Position numbers and translations under genes: made by a program. From Geodermatophilus siccatus (GTDB lineage Bacteria > Actinomycetota > Actinomycetes > Mycobacteriales > Geodermatophilaceae), in NCBI RefSeq assembly GCF_900103785.1, contig NZ_FNHE01000006.1, positions 186,001-250,000 of the forward strand: 64,000 nt of DNA, given 5' to 3'. Shown here one piece after another: positions 6,934 to 15,928 of this stretch. Under the pieces are notes generated by a model that was not told where the DNA came from, did not search any database, and saw nothing but the letters and a program-made list of their open reading frames with translations. Within the stretch, counting starts at the first letter, position 1. Each line of letters opens with the position of its first letter.

Positions 6934-7625
6934 TCGGGGAGCCGGGGATCGAGACGCTGGTCCGCGCCGAGGGGCCGCAGGGCGAGGTGGCCCTCCGCCG
7001 GCGCACCACCGACGCCGGCGGCACGCACCTCGAGCTGGTCGTCGACGGCGTCTTCGCGATGGACGACGTCGACACCACGACCGAGCGCGCCCTGGCCACC
7101 GAGGCGCTGCGCCGTCTGCCGGGACGGGACCTGCGGGTGCTCGTCGGCGGGCTCGGCCTGGGGTGGACGGCGGCCACCGCGCTCGCCGAGCCGCGGGTCG
7201 GCGCCGTCGAGGTGGCCGAGCTGCACGCGCCCCTGGTGCGGTGGGCCGAGGAGGGCAGGCTCCCGGCGCTCCTCCCCGGCGACCCCCGGCTGCGGGTGCG
7301 CACCGGGGACGTCGCCGACGTCCTGGCCGAGCGCGACGGCCGGTGGGACGCCGTCCTGCTCGACGTCGACAACGGGCCGGGCTTCCTCGTGCACCGGTCG
7401 AACGACGCGCTCTACCGCCCGGCCGGGCTGGCCGGCGCGGTGGCGGCGCTGCGCCCCCGCGGCGTCCTGGCGATCTGGTCGAGCTCCCCGGCGCCGCGGC
7501 TGCGGGAGGCGCTGGCCCGGCTGCCCACGACGGCGGACGCCGAGGAGCTGCTGCTGCCGGTGACCCGCGACGGACACGCGTTCACCTACGCGGTCGTGCT
7601 GGCCCGCCGCTCGGCTGCCGGGTGA
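6930..7625 (+). CDS. Spermidine synthase-like methyltransferase-fold protein
   Basis: The 231-residue protein has a Rossmann fold of the spermidine synthase/SAM-methyltransferase type: LVGGLGLGWTAATAL (from residue 71) as the nucleotide-binding loop, VEVAELHAPLV as strand 2, and LLDVDNGPGFLVH as the Asp-containing loop after strand 4. The polyamine-synthase DxxE/D tetrad is incomplete, so the true reaction is uncertain. Homologues are usually annotated as spermine/spermidine synthase domain proteins in actinobacteria. The ATG start overlaps the queA stop. Confidence 0.75.
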   Translation: MIGEPGIETLVRAEGPQGEVALRRRTTDAGGTHLELVVDGVFAMDDVDTTTERALATEALRRLPGRDLRVLVGGLGLGWTAATALAEPRVGAVEVAELHAPLVRWAEEGRLPALLPGDPRLRVRTGDVADVLAERDGRWDAVLLDVDNGPGFLVHRSNDALYRPAGLAGAVAALRPRGVLAIWSSSPAPRLREALARLPTTADAEELLLPVTRDGHAFTYAVVLARRSAAG

Positions 7626-7737
7626 GCCGGAGGCGGCGTCCCGGCCCGGCCTCCTTCCCCGGGTGGCGGCCCACCAACCGGGGAACGAGGCTGGGGACGC
7701 CGGAGCAGACGGCGCCCTCCGGGCTCGGGAGGCGGAC

Positions 7738-8889
7738 GTGCCAGGGACGTGGCTGCTGGGCAGCGGGGTGACCACCGACGGGGACGGCGACGGCGGGCCG
7801 GGCGGCGCCCGCGCGGTGCTGCTGGGCCTGCGCGACGGCGGCGCCGGCGCGACCGACCCGCTCGACGAGCTGGAGCGGTTGGCCGAGACCGACGGGGTCG
7901 CCGTCGTCGGCCGGCTGGTGCAGCCGCGCGACCGGCCCGACCCGGCGACCTACCTGGGCTCGGGCAAGGTGGCCGAGCTCGCCGACCTGGTGCGCGACCG
8001 CGACGCCGGCCTGGTCATCGCCGACGGCGAGCTCTCCCCCGCGCAGGTGCGCAACCTCGAGGACCGGCTCGGCGCGCGGGTGGTCGACCGCACCGCCCTG
8101 ATCCTCGACATCTTCGCCCAGCACGCGCGCAGCTCCGAGGGCAAGGCGCAGGTGGAGCTGGCCCAGCTGGCCTACCAGCTGCCGCGGCTGACCGGGCACG
8201 GCGTGGAGCTGTCGCGAGTCGGCGGCGGGCGCAGCGCGGGGGCCGCGGGCACCGGCGTCCGCGGCCCCGGTGAGCAGCAGCTGGAGACCCGGCGCCGGCA
8301 CCTGCGGCGGCGGATGACGGCGCTGCGCCGGCAGGTGCAGGAGACCGCGCGGCGGCGGGAGCGCACCCGCTCGCGGCGGCGGCGCAACCGGGTGCCGTCG
8401 GTCGCGCTCACCGGCTACACCAACGCGGGGAAGTCGGCGCTGATGAACCGGCTGGCCGGCACCGACGTCCTGGTGCAGGACGCGCTGTTCGCCACGCTCG
8501 ACCCGACGGTCCGCCGCACCCAGGCACCCGACGGCCGGCCGTACACGCTCTCCGACACCGTCGGGTTCGTCCGCCACCTGCCGCACCAGCTGGTCGACGC
8601 CTTCCGCTCGACGCTCGAGGAGGTGGTCGAGGCCGACCTGGTGCTGCACGTCGTCGACGCCTCGGCGGCCGACGCGATGGACCAGGTGACCGCCGTGCGC
8701 GGGGTGCTCTACGAGATCGGCGCCCGCGACCACCCCGAGCTGCTGGCGCTGAACAAGGTGGACGTCGCGCCGCCGGGCTGGCTGTCGGCGCTGCGCACGG
8801 CCTACCCCGACGCCGTCCCGGTGTCCGCGCTCACCGGTGAGGGGGTCGAGGACCTGCGGCAGGCGATCGCCGAGCGGCTGGACGGCTAG
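7738..8889 (+). CDS. hflX: Ribosome-associated GTPase HflX
   Basis: From GTG 7738 the product has 383 residues. The N-terminal HflX domain contains [16 protein letters not shown] and [20 protein letters not shown], followed by [14 protein letters not shown], a basic helical linker ([13 protein letters not shown]) and the GTPase domain with P-loop [12 protein letters not shown] (residues 226-237), DTVGFVR (G3) and NKVD (G4). HflX splits stalled or heat-damaged ribosomes. The chosen start has GGGAGG 5 nt upstream; a longer in-frame start at 7663 lacks such a site and adds a low-complexity tail. The stop codon lies inside a CTAG shared with the stop of the convergent gene. Confidence 0.93.
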   Translation: MPGTWLLGSGVTTDGDGDGGPGGARAVLLGLRDGGAGATDPLDELERLAETDGVAVVGRLVQPRDRPDPATYLGSGKVAELADLVRDRDAGLVIADGELSPAQVRNLEDRLGARVVDRTALILDIFAQHARSSEGKAQVELAQLAYQLPRLTGHGVELSRVGGGRSAGAAGTGVRGPGEQQLETRRRHLRRRMTALRRQVQETARRRERTRSRRRRNRVPSVALTGYTNAGKSALMNRLAGTDVLVQDALFATLDPTVRRTQAPDGRPYTLSDTVGFVRHLPHQLVDAFRSTLEEVVEADLVLHVVDASAADAMDQVTAVRGVLYEIGARDHPELLALNKVDVAPPGWLSALRTAYPDAVPVSALTGEGVEDLRQAIAERLDG

Positions 8890-9593
8890 CGCATCCGCGC
8901 GGCGGTGTCCTCCAGCAGCACCTGGCGCTCGGCCGCGGGCCGGCGCGGGCAGGAGGTGCACAGCGGCTCGGGCGGCAGCCGGTAGAGCAGGCAGCACGAC
9001 ACCCGCCGGGTGAAGCGCACACCGGCGACGTCGACGTAGCGGGGCGACGGCAGCGGCGGCCCGACGGCGGCCGCCAGCGGGGCGGCCAGCGCGGTGACCC
9101 GCCGCTCGTCCCCCAGCGCCCGCCCCAGGGCGAGCAGCCGGTTGGCCAGCGAGTCGGTGGCGATCGCCCACAGCGGCCGGGCCCGCACCCGGCCGGCCGC
9201 GGCCACGGCGTCGACCACCGCGGAGAGGCTCTCCCGCAGCTCCGCGGCGGTGTCCGTGCCCGGTGCGGACGACGTGGCGGCGATCGGGGTCCCGCCCCCG
9301 AGCAGGGCCACCGAGGTGTCGGCCAGCCGCGCCGACAGCGGCAGCCCGGTGGCCAGCCCGGCCAGGGCCGGCGTGAGCAGCACCGAGGACGCCGAGTACC
9401 ACCACACGGTGGCCAGCACCCGCCGGTCGTCGGAGGCGTACCGCGCCCCGAGCGCGGCCAGCCGGTCGGCGGTCCAGCCGGCGTCGGCGAAGAGCGCGGC
9501 GGGGACGGCGGGCGCAGCCGGCGGCGCGAGCAGACCGAGCGCCGCCGCACCCGGCACCCGCGCGGCCACCGCCGCCTGTCCCCCTGCCGTCAC
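8886..9593 (-). CDS. FhuF-like ferric iron reductase C-terminal domain protein
   Basis: The 235-residue protein ends with [20 protein letters not shown], the CCX10CX2C [2Fe-2S] motif of FhuF-type siderophore ferric reductases. The rest is an alanine-rich helical domain with [14 protein letters not shown] and [13 protein letters not shown], also seen in FhuF-like proteins. It probably reduces iron in imported siderophores in the cytoplasm. No siderophore transport gene lies next to it in this window. The start is a GTG after GGCCGG, a weak ribosome-binding site. It is convergent with hflX, the two stops sharing CTAG. Confidence 0.82.
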   Translation of the reverse strand: MTAGGQAAVAARVPGAAALGLLAPPAAPAVPAALFADAGWTADRLAALGARYASDDRRVLATVWWYSASSVLLTPALAGLATGLPLSARLADTSVALLGGGTPIAATSSAPGTDTAAELRESLSAVVDAVAAAGRVRARPLWAIATDSLANRLLALGRALGDERRVTALAAPLAAAVGPPLPSPRYVDVAGVRFTRRVSCCLLYRLPPEPLCTSCPRRPAAERQVLLEDTAARMR

Positions 9594-9797
9594 CCGGCCA
9601 GTCTGGCCGCCGCGCGCCAACCGGACCACGCGCTCCGGTGCGCCGACGTTGCGCCGGGCAGACGTGGAGCGTCGTGGGCCATACGGTGTGGCAGAGAGCA
9701 CTCCGCGTCGCGCTGCTGCCGGGACGCCGGGTGCCCACCGCGACGACCGGACACAGGACAGGCGTCGACGACGACGCCACGGAGCAGGAGGAGTCGC

Positions 9798-11750
9798 ATG
9801 AGCGAGTCGACCGAGCTGGAGGGCCGCCGGTTCCCGGTGCCGGAGGAGCTGGCGGCACAGGCCAACGTGGGTCCCGACGTCTACGAGCGGGCGGCGCAGG
9901 ACCGGCTGGGCTTCTGGGCCGAGGCGGCCGACCGGCTGACCTGGGCGCAGAGGTGGGACGAGGTCCTGGACTGGAGCAACCCGCCCTTCGCCAAGTGGTT
10001 CGTCGGCGGCAAGCTCAACGTCGCCTACAACTGCGTCGACCGGCACGTCGAGGCCGGCCACGGGGAGCAGGTCGCCTACCACTGGGAGGGCGAGCCGGGC
10101 GACACCCGCACGATCACCTACGCCCAGCTCAAGGACGAGGTCTGCAAGGCCGCGAACGCGCTGGTGGAGCTCGGCGTGCAGACCGGCGACCGGGTGGCCA
10201 TCTACATGCCGATGATCCCGGAGGCGGTCGTCGCGATGCTGGCCTGCGCCCGCATCGGCGCCGTCCACATGGTCGTGTTCGGCGGGTTCTCCTCCGACGC
10301 GCTGGCCAGCCGGATCACCGACTCCGGCGCCGTCCTGGTGATCACCGCCGACGGCGGCTACCGGCGCGGCGCCCCGAGCGCGCTCAAGCCGGCGGTGGAC
10401 GAGGCGGTCGGCCGCACCCAGAGCGTCCGCAACGTGCTCGTCGTCCGGCGGACCGAGCAGGACGTCGAGTGGACCGAGGGCCGCGACCTGTGGTGGCACG
10501 ACGTCGTCGACCGGCAGTCGACCGAGCACACGGCCGAGGCGTTCGACGCCGAGCACCCGCTCTACATCATGTACACGTCGGGGACGACGGCGTCGCCGAA
10601 GGGCATCCTGCACACCTCCGGCGGGTACCTCACGCAGGTCGCCTACTCGCACTGGGCGTCCTTCGACCTCAAGGCCGACACCGACGTCTTCTGGACCTCG
10701 GCCGACATCGGCTGGGTCACCGGCCACAGCTACATCGTCTACGGGCCGCTGGCCAACCGGGCCACCTCGATCATGTACGAGGGGACCCCGGAGACCCCGC
10801 ACCGCGGCCGCTGGTTCGAGCTCATCGAGAAGTACAAGGTCACGATCCTCTACACCGCGCCCACGGTCATCCGGACCTTCATGAAGTGGGGCGAGGACAT
10901 CCCGGCGAAGTTCGACCTGTCCTCGCTGCGGGTCCTCGGTTCGGTCGGTGAGCCGATCAACCCCGAGGCGTGGCTCTGGTACCACGAGCACATCGGCGGC
11001 GGCCGCTGCCCGATCGTGGACACCTGGTGGCAGACCGAGACCGGCGCGCACATGATCAACCCGCTGCCCGGCGTGACGAGCCTCAAGCCCGGCTCCGCGC
11101 AGACGCCCTTCCCCGGCATCTCGGCCAAGGTCGTCGACGACGAGGGCAACGAGCTCGGCGACGACACCACCGGGCTGCTGGTGCTCACCGAGCCGTGGCC
11201 GTCGATGCTGCGCACCATCTGGGGCGACGACGACCGCTACGTCGACACCTACTGGTCGCGGTTCGGCAAGGAGGTCTACTTCGCCGGGGACGGCGCCAAG
11301 AAGGACGCCGACGGTGACATCTGGCTGCTCGGCCGGGTGGACGACGTCATGAACGTGTCGGGCCACCGCATCTCCACCACCGAGGTCGAGTCCTCGCTGG
11401 TCGCGCACCCCACCGTCGCCGAGGCGGCGGTCGTCGGCGCCAGCGACCCGACCACCGGTCAGGGCATCGTCGCCTTCGTCATCCTCCGCGGGAACGCCGA
11501 GGACTCCGGCGACGAGCTCGTCCAGCAGCTGCGCACCCACGTGGCCAAGGACATCGGCCCGATCGCCAAGCCGCGCCAGATCATGGTCGTGCAGGAGCTG
11601 CCCAAGACCCGCTCGGGCAAGATCATGCGCCGGCTGCTGAGGGACATCGCCGAGAACCGCGAGCTCGGTGACGTCACGACGCTCACCGACTCCTCGGTGA
11701 TGAACCTGATCAAGGACAAGCTGCCGGCCAGCTCGTCGTCCGACGACTGA
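9798..11750 (+). CDS. acsA: Acetyl-CoA synthetase
   Basis: The 650-residue enzyme activates acetate to acetyl-AMP and then acetyl-CoA. It has the AMP-binding motif [12 protein letters not shown], the WxTADIGW-type motif ([14 protein letters not shown]), [12 protein letters not shown] and [24 protein letters not shown]. The acetylatable C-terminal lysine motif is present ([12 protein letters not shown]), so protein acetylation control is likely. ATG is preceded by AGGAGGAG. The gene is the homologue of Rv3667 and opens the syntenic block. About 200 nt lie upstream without another gene; a TACGGT box near 9683 could be its -10 element. A family B repeat directly follows the stop. Confidence 0.97.
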   Translation: MSESTELEGRRFPVPEELAAQANVGPDVYERAAQDRLGFWAEAADRLTWAQRWDEVLDWSNPPFAKWFVGGKLNVAYNCVDRHVEAGHGEQVAYHWEGEPGDTRTITYAQLKDEVCKAANALVELGVQTGDRVAIYMPMIPEAVVAMLACARIGAVHMVVFGGFSSDALASRITDSGAVLVITADGGYRRGAPSALKPAVDEAVGRTQSVRNVLVVRRTEQDVEWTEGRDLWWHDVVDRQSTEHTAEAFDAEHPLYIMYTSGTTASPKGILHTSGGYLTQVAYSHWASFDLKADTDVFWTSADIGWVTGHSYIVYGPLANRATSIMYEGTPETPHRGRWFELIEKYKVTILYTAPTVIRTFMKWGEDIPAKFDLSSLRVLGSVGEPINPEAWLWYHEHIGGGRCPIVDTWWQTETGAHMINPLPGVTSLKPGSAQTPFPGISAKVVDDEGNELGDDTTGLLVLTEPWPSMLRTIWGDDDRYVDTYWSRFGKEVYFAGDGAKKDADGDIWLLGRVDDVMNVSGHRISTTEVESSLVAHPTVAEAAVVGASDPTTGQGIVAFVILRGNAEDSGDELVQQLRTHVAKDIGPIAKPRQIMVVQELPKTRSGKIMRRLLRDIAENRELGDVTTLTDSSVMNLIKDKLPASSSSDD

Positions 11751-11850
11751 GCACGTCGTCGGCCTCCGGCCGACACCGCGGCCAGGAGCCGTCCCCGACG
11801 ATGCGGAGCCCACTCGGCCGCTCGTCGGGGACCCTCCGGGCCCCACTCCT
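11751..11850 (+). repeat. Multi-hairpin repeat family B, copy 1 (after acsA)
   Basis: Directly after the acsA stop: hairpin 1 is GTCGGCC-tcc-GGCCGAC, followed by the conserved block ACACCGCGGCCAGGAGCCGT, a second long inverted repeat (GTCCCCGACGA with TCGTCGGGGAC) and a third GGGGaCCCTCCGGGCCCC-type hairpin. The position suggests a transcription terminator or 3' end stabiliser. Confidence 0.7.
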
Positions 11851-11979
11851 CCCGGCCACTGCCGCCGTGAGGAGGACACCGGGGCGCGCGACCGGTGATC
11901 ATGGGGCACCATTCCCCACGGTGGGCCGCTCGCGTCGGGTGGTCCGGAAGCCGCCCGTCGTCCCCAGGAGGTGCCCCTC

Positions 11980-12486
11980 GTGGCCCACAGCGCACAGTCG
12001 AGCCCGTCCGGGGCACGGAGCACCACCCGCGCGGAGGAACCCTCCGTCGGCGCCCTGGTCCAGAGCGCCATGGCGGACGTCTCGACGCTGATCCGCAGCG
12101 AGATCGAGCTGGCGAAGGCCGAGGTCGGCAGGTCGGCGAAGAAGGCGGGCGTCGGGGCCGGCGCCTTCGGTGCCGCGGCTGCCCTCCTCTTCTTCTCCGG
12201 CATCTTCCTGTTCGTCACCATCGCCGAGCTCCTCACCTGGCTCGGCCTGATCCGGTGGGTCTCCTACCTGCTGGTGTGGCTGCTGCTGGTGGTCCTCGCC
12301 GGCATCGCCGCGCTGGTGGGCCGCCGGATGATCAAGAAGATCGAGAAGCCGGAGCGCACGATCGAGACGCTGCGCGACCTGCCCGAGGTCGTGCGCCGCG
12401 AGGCCCCGGGCCAGCGTCGGCGGGAGGTCCCGACCGTCAGCAACGGCCGCGTACAGCTGCGCGGCAGCGAGAACTACACCGTCTGA
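11980..12486 (+). CDS. Phage holin-like superfamily membrane protein (Rv3669-like)
   Basis: From GTG 11980 the 168-residue protein has an amphipathic N-terminal helix (SALIQSAMADVSTLIRSE type, here LVQSAMADVSTLIRSEIELA), two transmembrane segments (about residues 60-85 and 95-118) and a basic cytosolic tail with RRMIKKIEKPERTIETLRDL. This pattern is the putative actinobacterial holin/phage holin 3-6 superfamily found between acs and ephE homologues in other actinobacteria; function is unknown. AGGAGGT lies 7 nt before GTG 11980, which decides the start over the in-frame GTG at 11971. Confidence 0.78.
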   Translation: MAHSAQSSPSGARSTTRAEEPSVGALVQSAMADVSTLIRSEIELAKAEVGRSAKKAGVGAGAFGAAAALLFFSGIFLFVTIAELLTWLGLIRWVSYLLVWLLLVVLAGIAALVGRRMIKKIEKPERTIETLRDLPEVVRREAPGQRRREVPTVSNGRVQLRGSENYTV

Positions 12487-12509
12487 GCGGGCGCGCCGCG
12501 CCCGCACCG

Positions 12510-13436
12510 GTGAGCACCCCCGACGAGGAGCGGCCGGACGCGACCAGCGTCCTGCTGCCCGGTCCGTGGACCCACCGCGACCTGTCGGCCAACGGCGTCC
12601 GACTGCACGTCGCGGAGGCCGGCGAGGGCCCGCTGGTGCTGCTGCTGCACGGCTTCCCCGAGTTCTGGTGGGCCTGGCGCGCGCAGCTGCCGGCACTCGC
12701 CGCGGCCGGCTTCCGCGCCGTCGCACCCGACCTGCGCGGCTACGGCGGCAGCGACAAGCCCCCGCGCGGCTACGACCTGCCGACCGCCGCCGCCGACGTC
12801 GCCGCACTGGTCCGCGCGCTGGGTGAGCAGGACGCCGTCGTCGTCGGCCACGACTGGGGCGGCCTGGTGGCCTGGACGATGGCCGCGCTGCACCCGCGCA
12901 GCGTCCGCCGGCTGGCGGTGCTCTCCATGGCGCACCCGCGGCAGCTGCGGGCGGCGCTGAAGGACGGCGCGCAGCGGCGGGCGCTGCGCCACGTCCTGGG
13001 CTTCCAGCTGCCACGGCTGCCCGAGCGCCGGCTGACCCGCGCCGACGACGACCCGGTGGCCGAGCTCATGCGCCGCTGGGCCGGCCCCGACTGGACCGCG
13101 ACCGCCGGGTTCGCCGAGGCGGTCTCCCGCTACCGCTCGGCCGCCCGCATCCCGCAGGCCGCCTACGGCTCGATGGAGTACTTCCGCTGGGCCGGCCGCT
13201 CCCAGCTGCGCCCCGACGGGCTGCGCTACGCCCGCCGGATGGCCGCACCGGTCACCGCGCCGACCCTGCAGCTGCACGGCGTCCTCGACCCCTGCGTGCT
13301 GCCGTCGTCGGCCCGGGGATCGGGCCGCTACGTCGCCGGGGCCTACGAGTGGCGGGAGATGCCCGGCGTCGGGCACTTCCCGCACGAGGAGGTGCCCGAG
13401 GAGGTCAACACGGCGCTGGTCGACTGGGCCCGGTGA
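12510..13436 (+). CDS. Alpha/beta hydrolase, epoxide hydrolase (EphE)-like
   Basis: The 308-residue protein has the oxyanion motif LLHGFPEFWWAWRAQL, the nucleophile elbow GHDWGG (Asp nucleophile, typical of epoxide hydrolases and dehalogenases, not esterases), cap-domain Tyr residues and a C-terminal GVGHFPHEE with the catalytic His. The order matches Rv3670 (ephE) upstream of marP. Epoxide or fatty-acid-derived substrates are likely but unproven. The GTG start lies 24 nt after the holin-like gene. The convergent gap to marP is filled by a two-tier hairpin repeat. Confidence 0.88.
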   Translation: MSTPDEERPDATSVLLPGPWTHRDLSANGVRLHVAEAGEGPLVLLLHGFPEFWWAWRAQLPALAAAGFRAVAPDLRGYGGSDKPPRGYDLPTAAADVAALVRALGEQDAVVVGHDWGGLVAWTMAALHPRSVRRLAVLSMAHPRQLRAALKDGAQRRALRHVLGFQLPRLPERRLTRADDDPVAELMRRWAGPDWTATAGFAEAVSRYRSAARIPQAAYGSMEYFRWAGRSQLRPDGLRYARRMAAPVTAPTLQLHGVLDPCVLPSSARGSGRYVAGAYEWREMPGVGHFPHEEVPEEVNTALVDWAR

Positions 13437-13437
13437 G

Positions 13438-13493
13438 AAAGGACCCCGTCCTCCCCACCCCTCGCACGCTCGGGGCGGTTCCCTGGACGGGGC
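13438..13493. terminator. Two-tier hairpin repeat family C, copy 1 (bidirectional)
   Basis: Fills the whole space between the convergent hydrolase and marP genes. Outer stem GGaCCCCGTCC with GGACGGGGCC, inner stem CCCC with GGGG around the loop TCGCACGCTC. Probably a bidirectional terminator. Confidence 0.7.
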
Positions 13494-13494
13494 C

Positions 13495-14676
13495 TCACTC
13501 GCACGGGCCCGTGGGGACCTCCGAGGAGGAGGCCTGGCCGGTCACGGCGGCGTCCTCGACCTGCTCGTGGGTGAGCGCGTAACCGGTGAGCGGGTCGTCG
13601 ATGGCCGAGGCGAAGACCACGCCGAGCACCTGGCCCTCCGGGTCGAACAGCGGGCCGCCGGAGTTGCCGGCGCGCACCTCGCCGTAGAGCGCGTAGACGT
13701 CGCGGACCACGGTCTGCTCGTTGCGGAAGTCCGGCCCGCTGATGCCGGTGTGGTCCCGCACCCGCGCCGGCCCGACGAACAGCCCACCGCCGCCGGGGTA
13801 GCCCATGATGATCGCGCTGTCGCCGGTGTCGGCCGGCTCCGCCGCGAAGGTCAGCGGGACCTGCGGCAGCCCGGGGACGGCGAGCACCGCGACGTCGGTC
13901 TCCTCGTCGACGTACACCGGGACGGCGTCGTACTCCGCGCCCTCCGCGGTGACGACCGGGTCGCTGACGCCGGCGAGCACGTGCGCGTTGGTCATCACGC
14001 GCTCCCGCGCGTAGACGAAGCCGGAGCCGTCGATCTGCCGGGAGCACGACGGCGCGACCCCGCTGATCTGCACCACCGAGCCCTCCACGGACCGGACGAC
14101 CGGGCTGTCCCGCAGGGCCGGGTCCGGCGCGGCGACGTCGGGCACCTCCGTGGGGGTCAGCGGGTCCAGGACGTCGGGCAGCCCGTTGCGGTCGATCGCC
14201 TCCCGCAGCGAGTCGTAGACCCCCCGGACGCCGTCCGGGACGGCGCGGTCGACCGCCTGGACCAGCGCCGACTGCTTCACCTGGCTGGAGACCTGGGGGA
14301 ACGGCGCGTTGGCCAGCGGGGTGGCCACCATCCAGGCGACCAGCAGCACCGCGACCGCCGACAGCACCGCGCCGGCCACCGAGTCGACGATCTCGGCCGG
14401 CTGCCAGGTCACGCGGCGGCGCACCGCCCGGCCGATCGCGCCGGCGAGCACCTGCCCCAGCAGCGCCGCGGCGAGGACGACGACCAGCGCCGCGAACACC
14501 CGCGTGGTCGCCGTCCCGTCGAGGCGGTCGGCCACCGGCCGGGACAGCTGCGCGCCGAGGACCGCGCCGCCGAAGAAGCCGAAGAACGACGTGGCCGAGA
14601 CGATCACGCCCTGCCGGAAGCCGGAGAAGGCGAACACCAGGGCCAGGCCGATGAGGACGAGGTCGACGATCGACAT
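13495..14676 (-). CDS. marP: Acid-resistance periplasmic serine protease MarP (CvpA-like membrane domain plus trypsin-like domain)
   Basis: The 393-residue protein has four predicted N-terminal transmembrane helices of the CvpA/colicin V production type (residues 1-125) and a periplasmic chymotrypsin-fold protease. The triad is His232 (TNAHVL), Asp261 (DVAVL) and Ser339 (GNSGGP). Cys211 and Cys392 sit where M. tuberculosis MarP has the disulfide that stabilises the protease during oxidative stress. In mycobacteria MarP maintains pH homeostasis by processing the peptidoglycan hydrolase RipA. Chosen start: ATG at 14674-14676. It is the last gene of an operon nth, tlpA-like, nudix, cupredoxin, marP. 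Confidence 0.93.
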   Translation of the reverse strand: MSIVDLVLIGLALVFAFSGFRQGVIVSATSFFGFFGGAVLGAQLSRPVADRLDGTATTRVFAALVVVLAAALLGQVLAGAIGRAVRRRVTWQPAEIVDSVAGAVLSAVAVLLVAWMVATPLANAPFPQVSSQVKQSALVQAVDRAVPDGVRGVYDSLREAIDRNGLPDVLDPLTPTEVPDVAAPDPALRDSPVVRSVEGSVVQISGVAPSCSRQIDGSGFVYARERVMTNAHVLAGVSDPVVTAEGAEYDAVPVYVDEETDVAVLAVPGLPQVPLTFAAEPADTGDSAIIMGYPGGGGLFVGPARVRDHTGISGPDFRNEQTVVRDVYALYGEVRAGNSGGPLFDPEGQVLGVVFASAIDDPLTGYALTHEQVEDAAVTGQASSSEVPTGPCE

Positions 14677-14684
14677 GGCGGTGC

Positions 14685-15167
14685 TCAGCCGCTGACCGTC
14701 ATGGTGCCGAACTGCCCCAGCTGGGTGTGGAAGCTGCACTCGAAGCCGTAGTCGCCGGGCGCGGTCACCGCGAACTCGATGGTGCGGCTCTCCCCCGGCG
14801 CCAGCAGCGAGATCTCCGGCTGGATGGGCGCGGGCCCGTCGCCCGGGGTGAAGCGGAGGTTGTGGGTCGTCTGCTCGGCGACGTTCACCACGGTCAGCCG
14901 CACCTCACCCGGCGCGACGGTGAAGGAGTCGGGGGTGAAGACGTAGTCGTCCTGCGTCTGCAGGGTGACCTCCTGGACGCCGTCGGGCGCGGTCGTCACG
15001 GTGCCCGGTGCCGGGCCGGACGACGGCGCCGCCTCCTGCTCCGCCGTCCCCCCGCCGCCACACCCGGTGAGCAGGATCACTGCGGCGGCGACCACAGCGG
15101 CCTTCGTGCAGGGGCCCGCCGCGAGCCCGCGAGCGGTGGGGGGCAAGGAGGTCCTTTTACCCTTCAT
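14685..15167 (-). CDS. Cupredoxin-like lipoprotein
   Basis: The 160-residue protein has a type II signal (hydrophobic AAVVAAAVILLTGC, lipid Cys36), a low-complexity linker, and a plastocyanin-like beta domain. Possible copper ligands are His in TTHNL and, near the C terminus, Cys, His and Met in FECSFHTQLGQFGTM. The ATG overlaps the stop of the upstream nudix gene (ATGA), which supports this start even though residues 3-20 are encoded by a copy of hairpin repeat family C. It may be a periplasmic electron carrier or copper protein, partnered with the TlpA-like gene of the same operon. M. tuberculosis has no such gene at this place. Confidence 0.8.
   Translation of the reverse strand: MKGKRTSLPPTARGLAAGPCTKAAVVAAAVILLTGCGGGGTAEQEAAPSSGPAPGTVTTAPDGVQEVTLQTQDDYVFTPDSFTVAPGEVRLTVVNVAEQTTHNLRFTPGDGPAPIQPEISLLAPGESRTIEFAVTAPGDYGFECSFHTQLGQFGTMTVSG
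15104..15163 (-). repeat. Two-tier hairpin repeat family C, copy 2 (inside a coding 5' end)
   Basis: On the minus strand the sequence shares AGGACCTCCTTGCCCCC and CTCGCGGCGGGCCCCTGCA with the copy at 20337-20418. The outer stem is weakened; the core CCGC..GCGG stem and the TCGCGGGCT loop remain. It is translated as the n-region of the cupredoxin signal peptide. Confidence 0.6.
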
Positions 15168-15928
15168 CGCGGGGGAACGGTACTTGCCGGAGGGCCGTCG
15201 GGTGCGGGGTCGGCCACCGTCGGCGCGGCGGCGTCCTCGTCGTCCACCGGGTCCAGGGTGCCGGGCAGCTGGGGGCGGCGGGCGCCGAGCGGCGGCAGCT
15301 GCCGCACGTCGGTGGTGTCCCAGGGGCGGGCCAGCCCGGCGGCCTCGAGGATCGCGTCGAGCAGACCGCCGGTGAAGCCCCAGACGACCATGCCGGCGAC
15401 GCCGAACGCGGGGCCGACGTAGCCCGACGGGTGGGCGACGCGGAAGCGGTTGGCCGGGTCGGCGAGGTCGGCCAGCGGCACCCGGGCCACCCGGGCCACC
15501 TCGCGGGGGTCGCCCACGGTGACGTCGCGCGGGTCGTCCCACCAGCCCACGACCGGCACCACGAGGTTGTCCGAGGGCCCGAGGAACAGCTCCGGCAGCG
15601 TGGCGAGCACGCGGACGCCGTCGGGGTCGATGCCGGCCTCCTCCTCGGCCTCCCGCAGCGCCGTGCCCACCGGGTAGTCGTCGTCGGGGTCGGCGCCGCC
15701 GCCGGGGAAGGCGGGCTGCCCGGCGTGGGTGCGCAGGTGGGCGGACTTCTCGATCAGCAGGACGTCGGCACCGCGCGGGCCCTCGCCGAACAGGATGAGC
15801 ACCGCCGAGCGCCGGGCGGTCGCCGTGGGCCGGGGGATCCGGTGGCGCAGCGGCAGGTCGTCGCCCGCGGCGAGCAGCCGGCGCAGGTACTCCGGCAGCG
15901 CGGGGTCGGCGGTGGGCGCGTCGGTCAC
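15164..15928 (-). CDS. NUDIX hydrolase, CoA pyrophosphatase-like
   Basis: The 254-residue protein carries the UPF0035/CoA-pyrophosphatase signature around HLRTHAGQPAFPGGGAD, then the Nudix box ALREAEEEAGID, and LFLGPSDNLVVPVVGWW. Such enzymes cleave CoA or related dinucleotides. It is the homologue of Rv3672c between the TlpA-like protein and marP. The GTG start overlaps the tlpA-like stop (GTGA) and its own stop overlaps the cupredoxin ATG, so the whole unit is translationally coupled. Confidence 0.88.
   Translation of the reverse strand: MTDAPTADPALPEYLRRLLAAGDDLPLRHRIPRPTATARRSAVLILFGEGPRGADVLLIEKSAHLRTHAGQPAFPGGGADPDDDYPVGTALREAEEEAGIDPDGVRVLATLPELFLGPSDNLVVPVVGWWDDPRDVTVGDPREVARVARVPLADLADPANRFRVAHPSGYVGPAFGVAGMVVWGFTGGLLDAILEAAGLARPWDTTDVRQLPPLGARRPQLPGTLDPVDDEDAAAPTVADPAPDGPPASTVPPR

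Noticed and set aside
8886-12236. 1116-codon minus-strand frame across acsA
   Set aside because: Only its last 235 codons (FhuF-like) make sense; the rest is the shadow of acsA.
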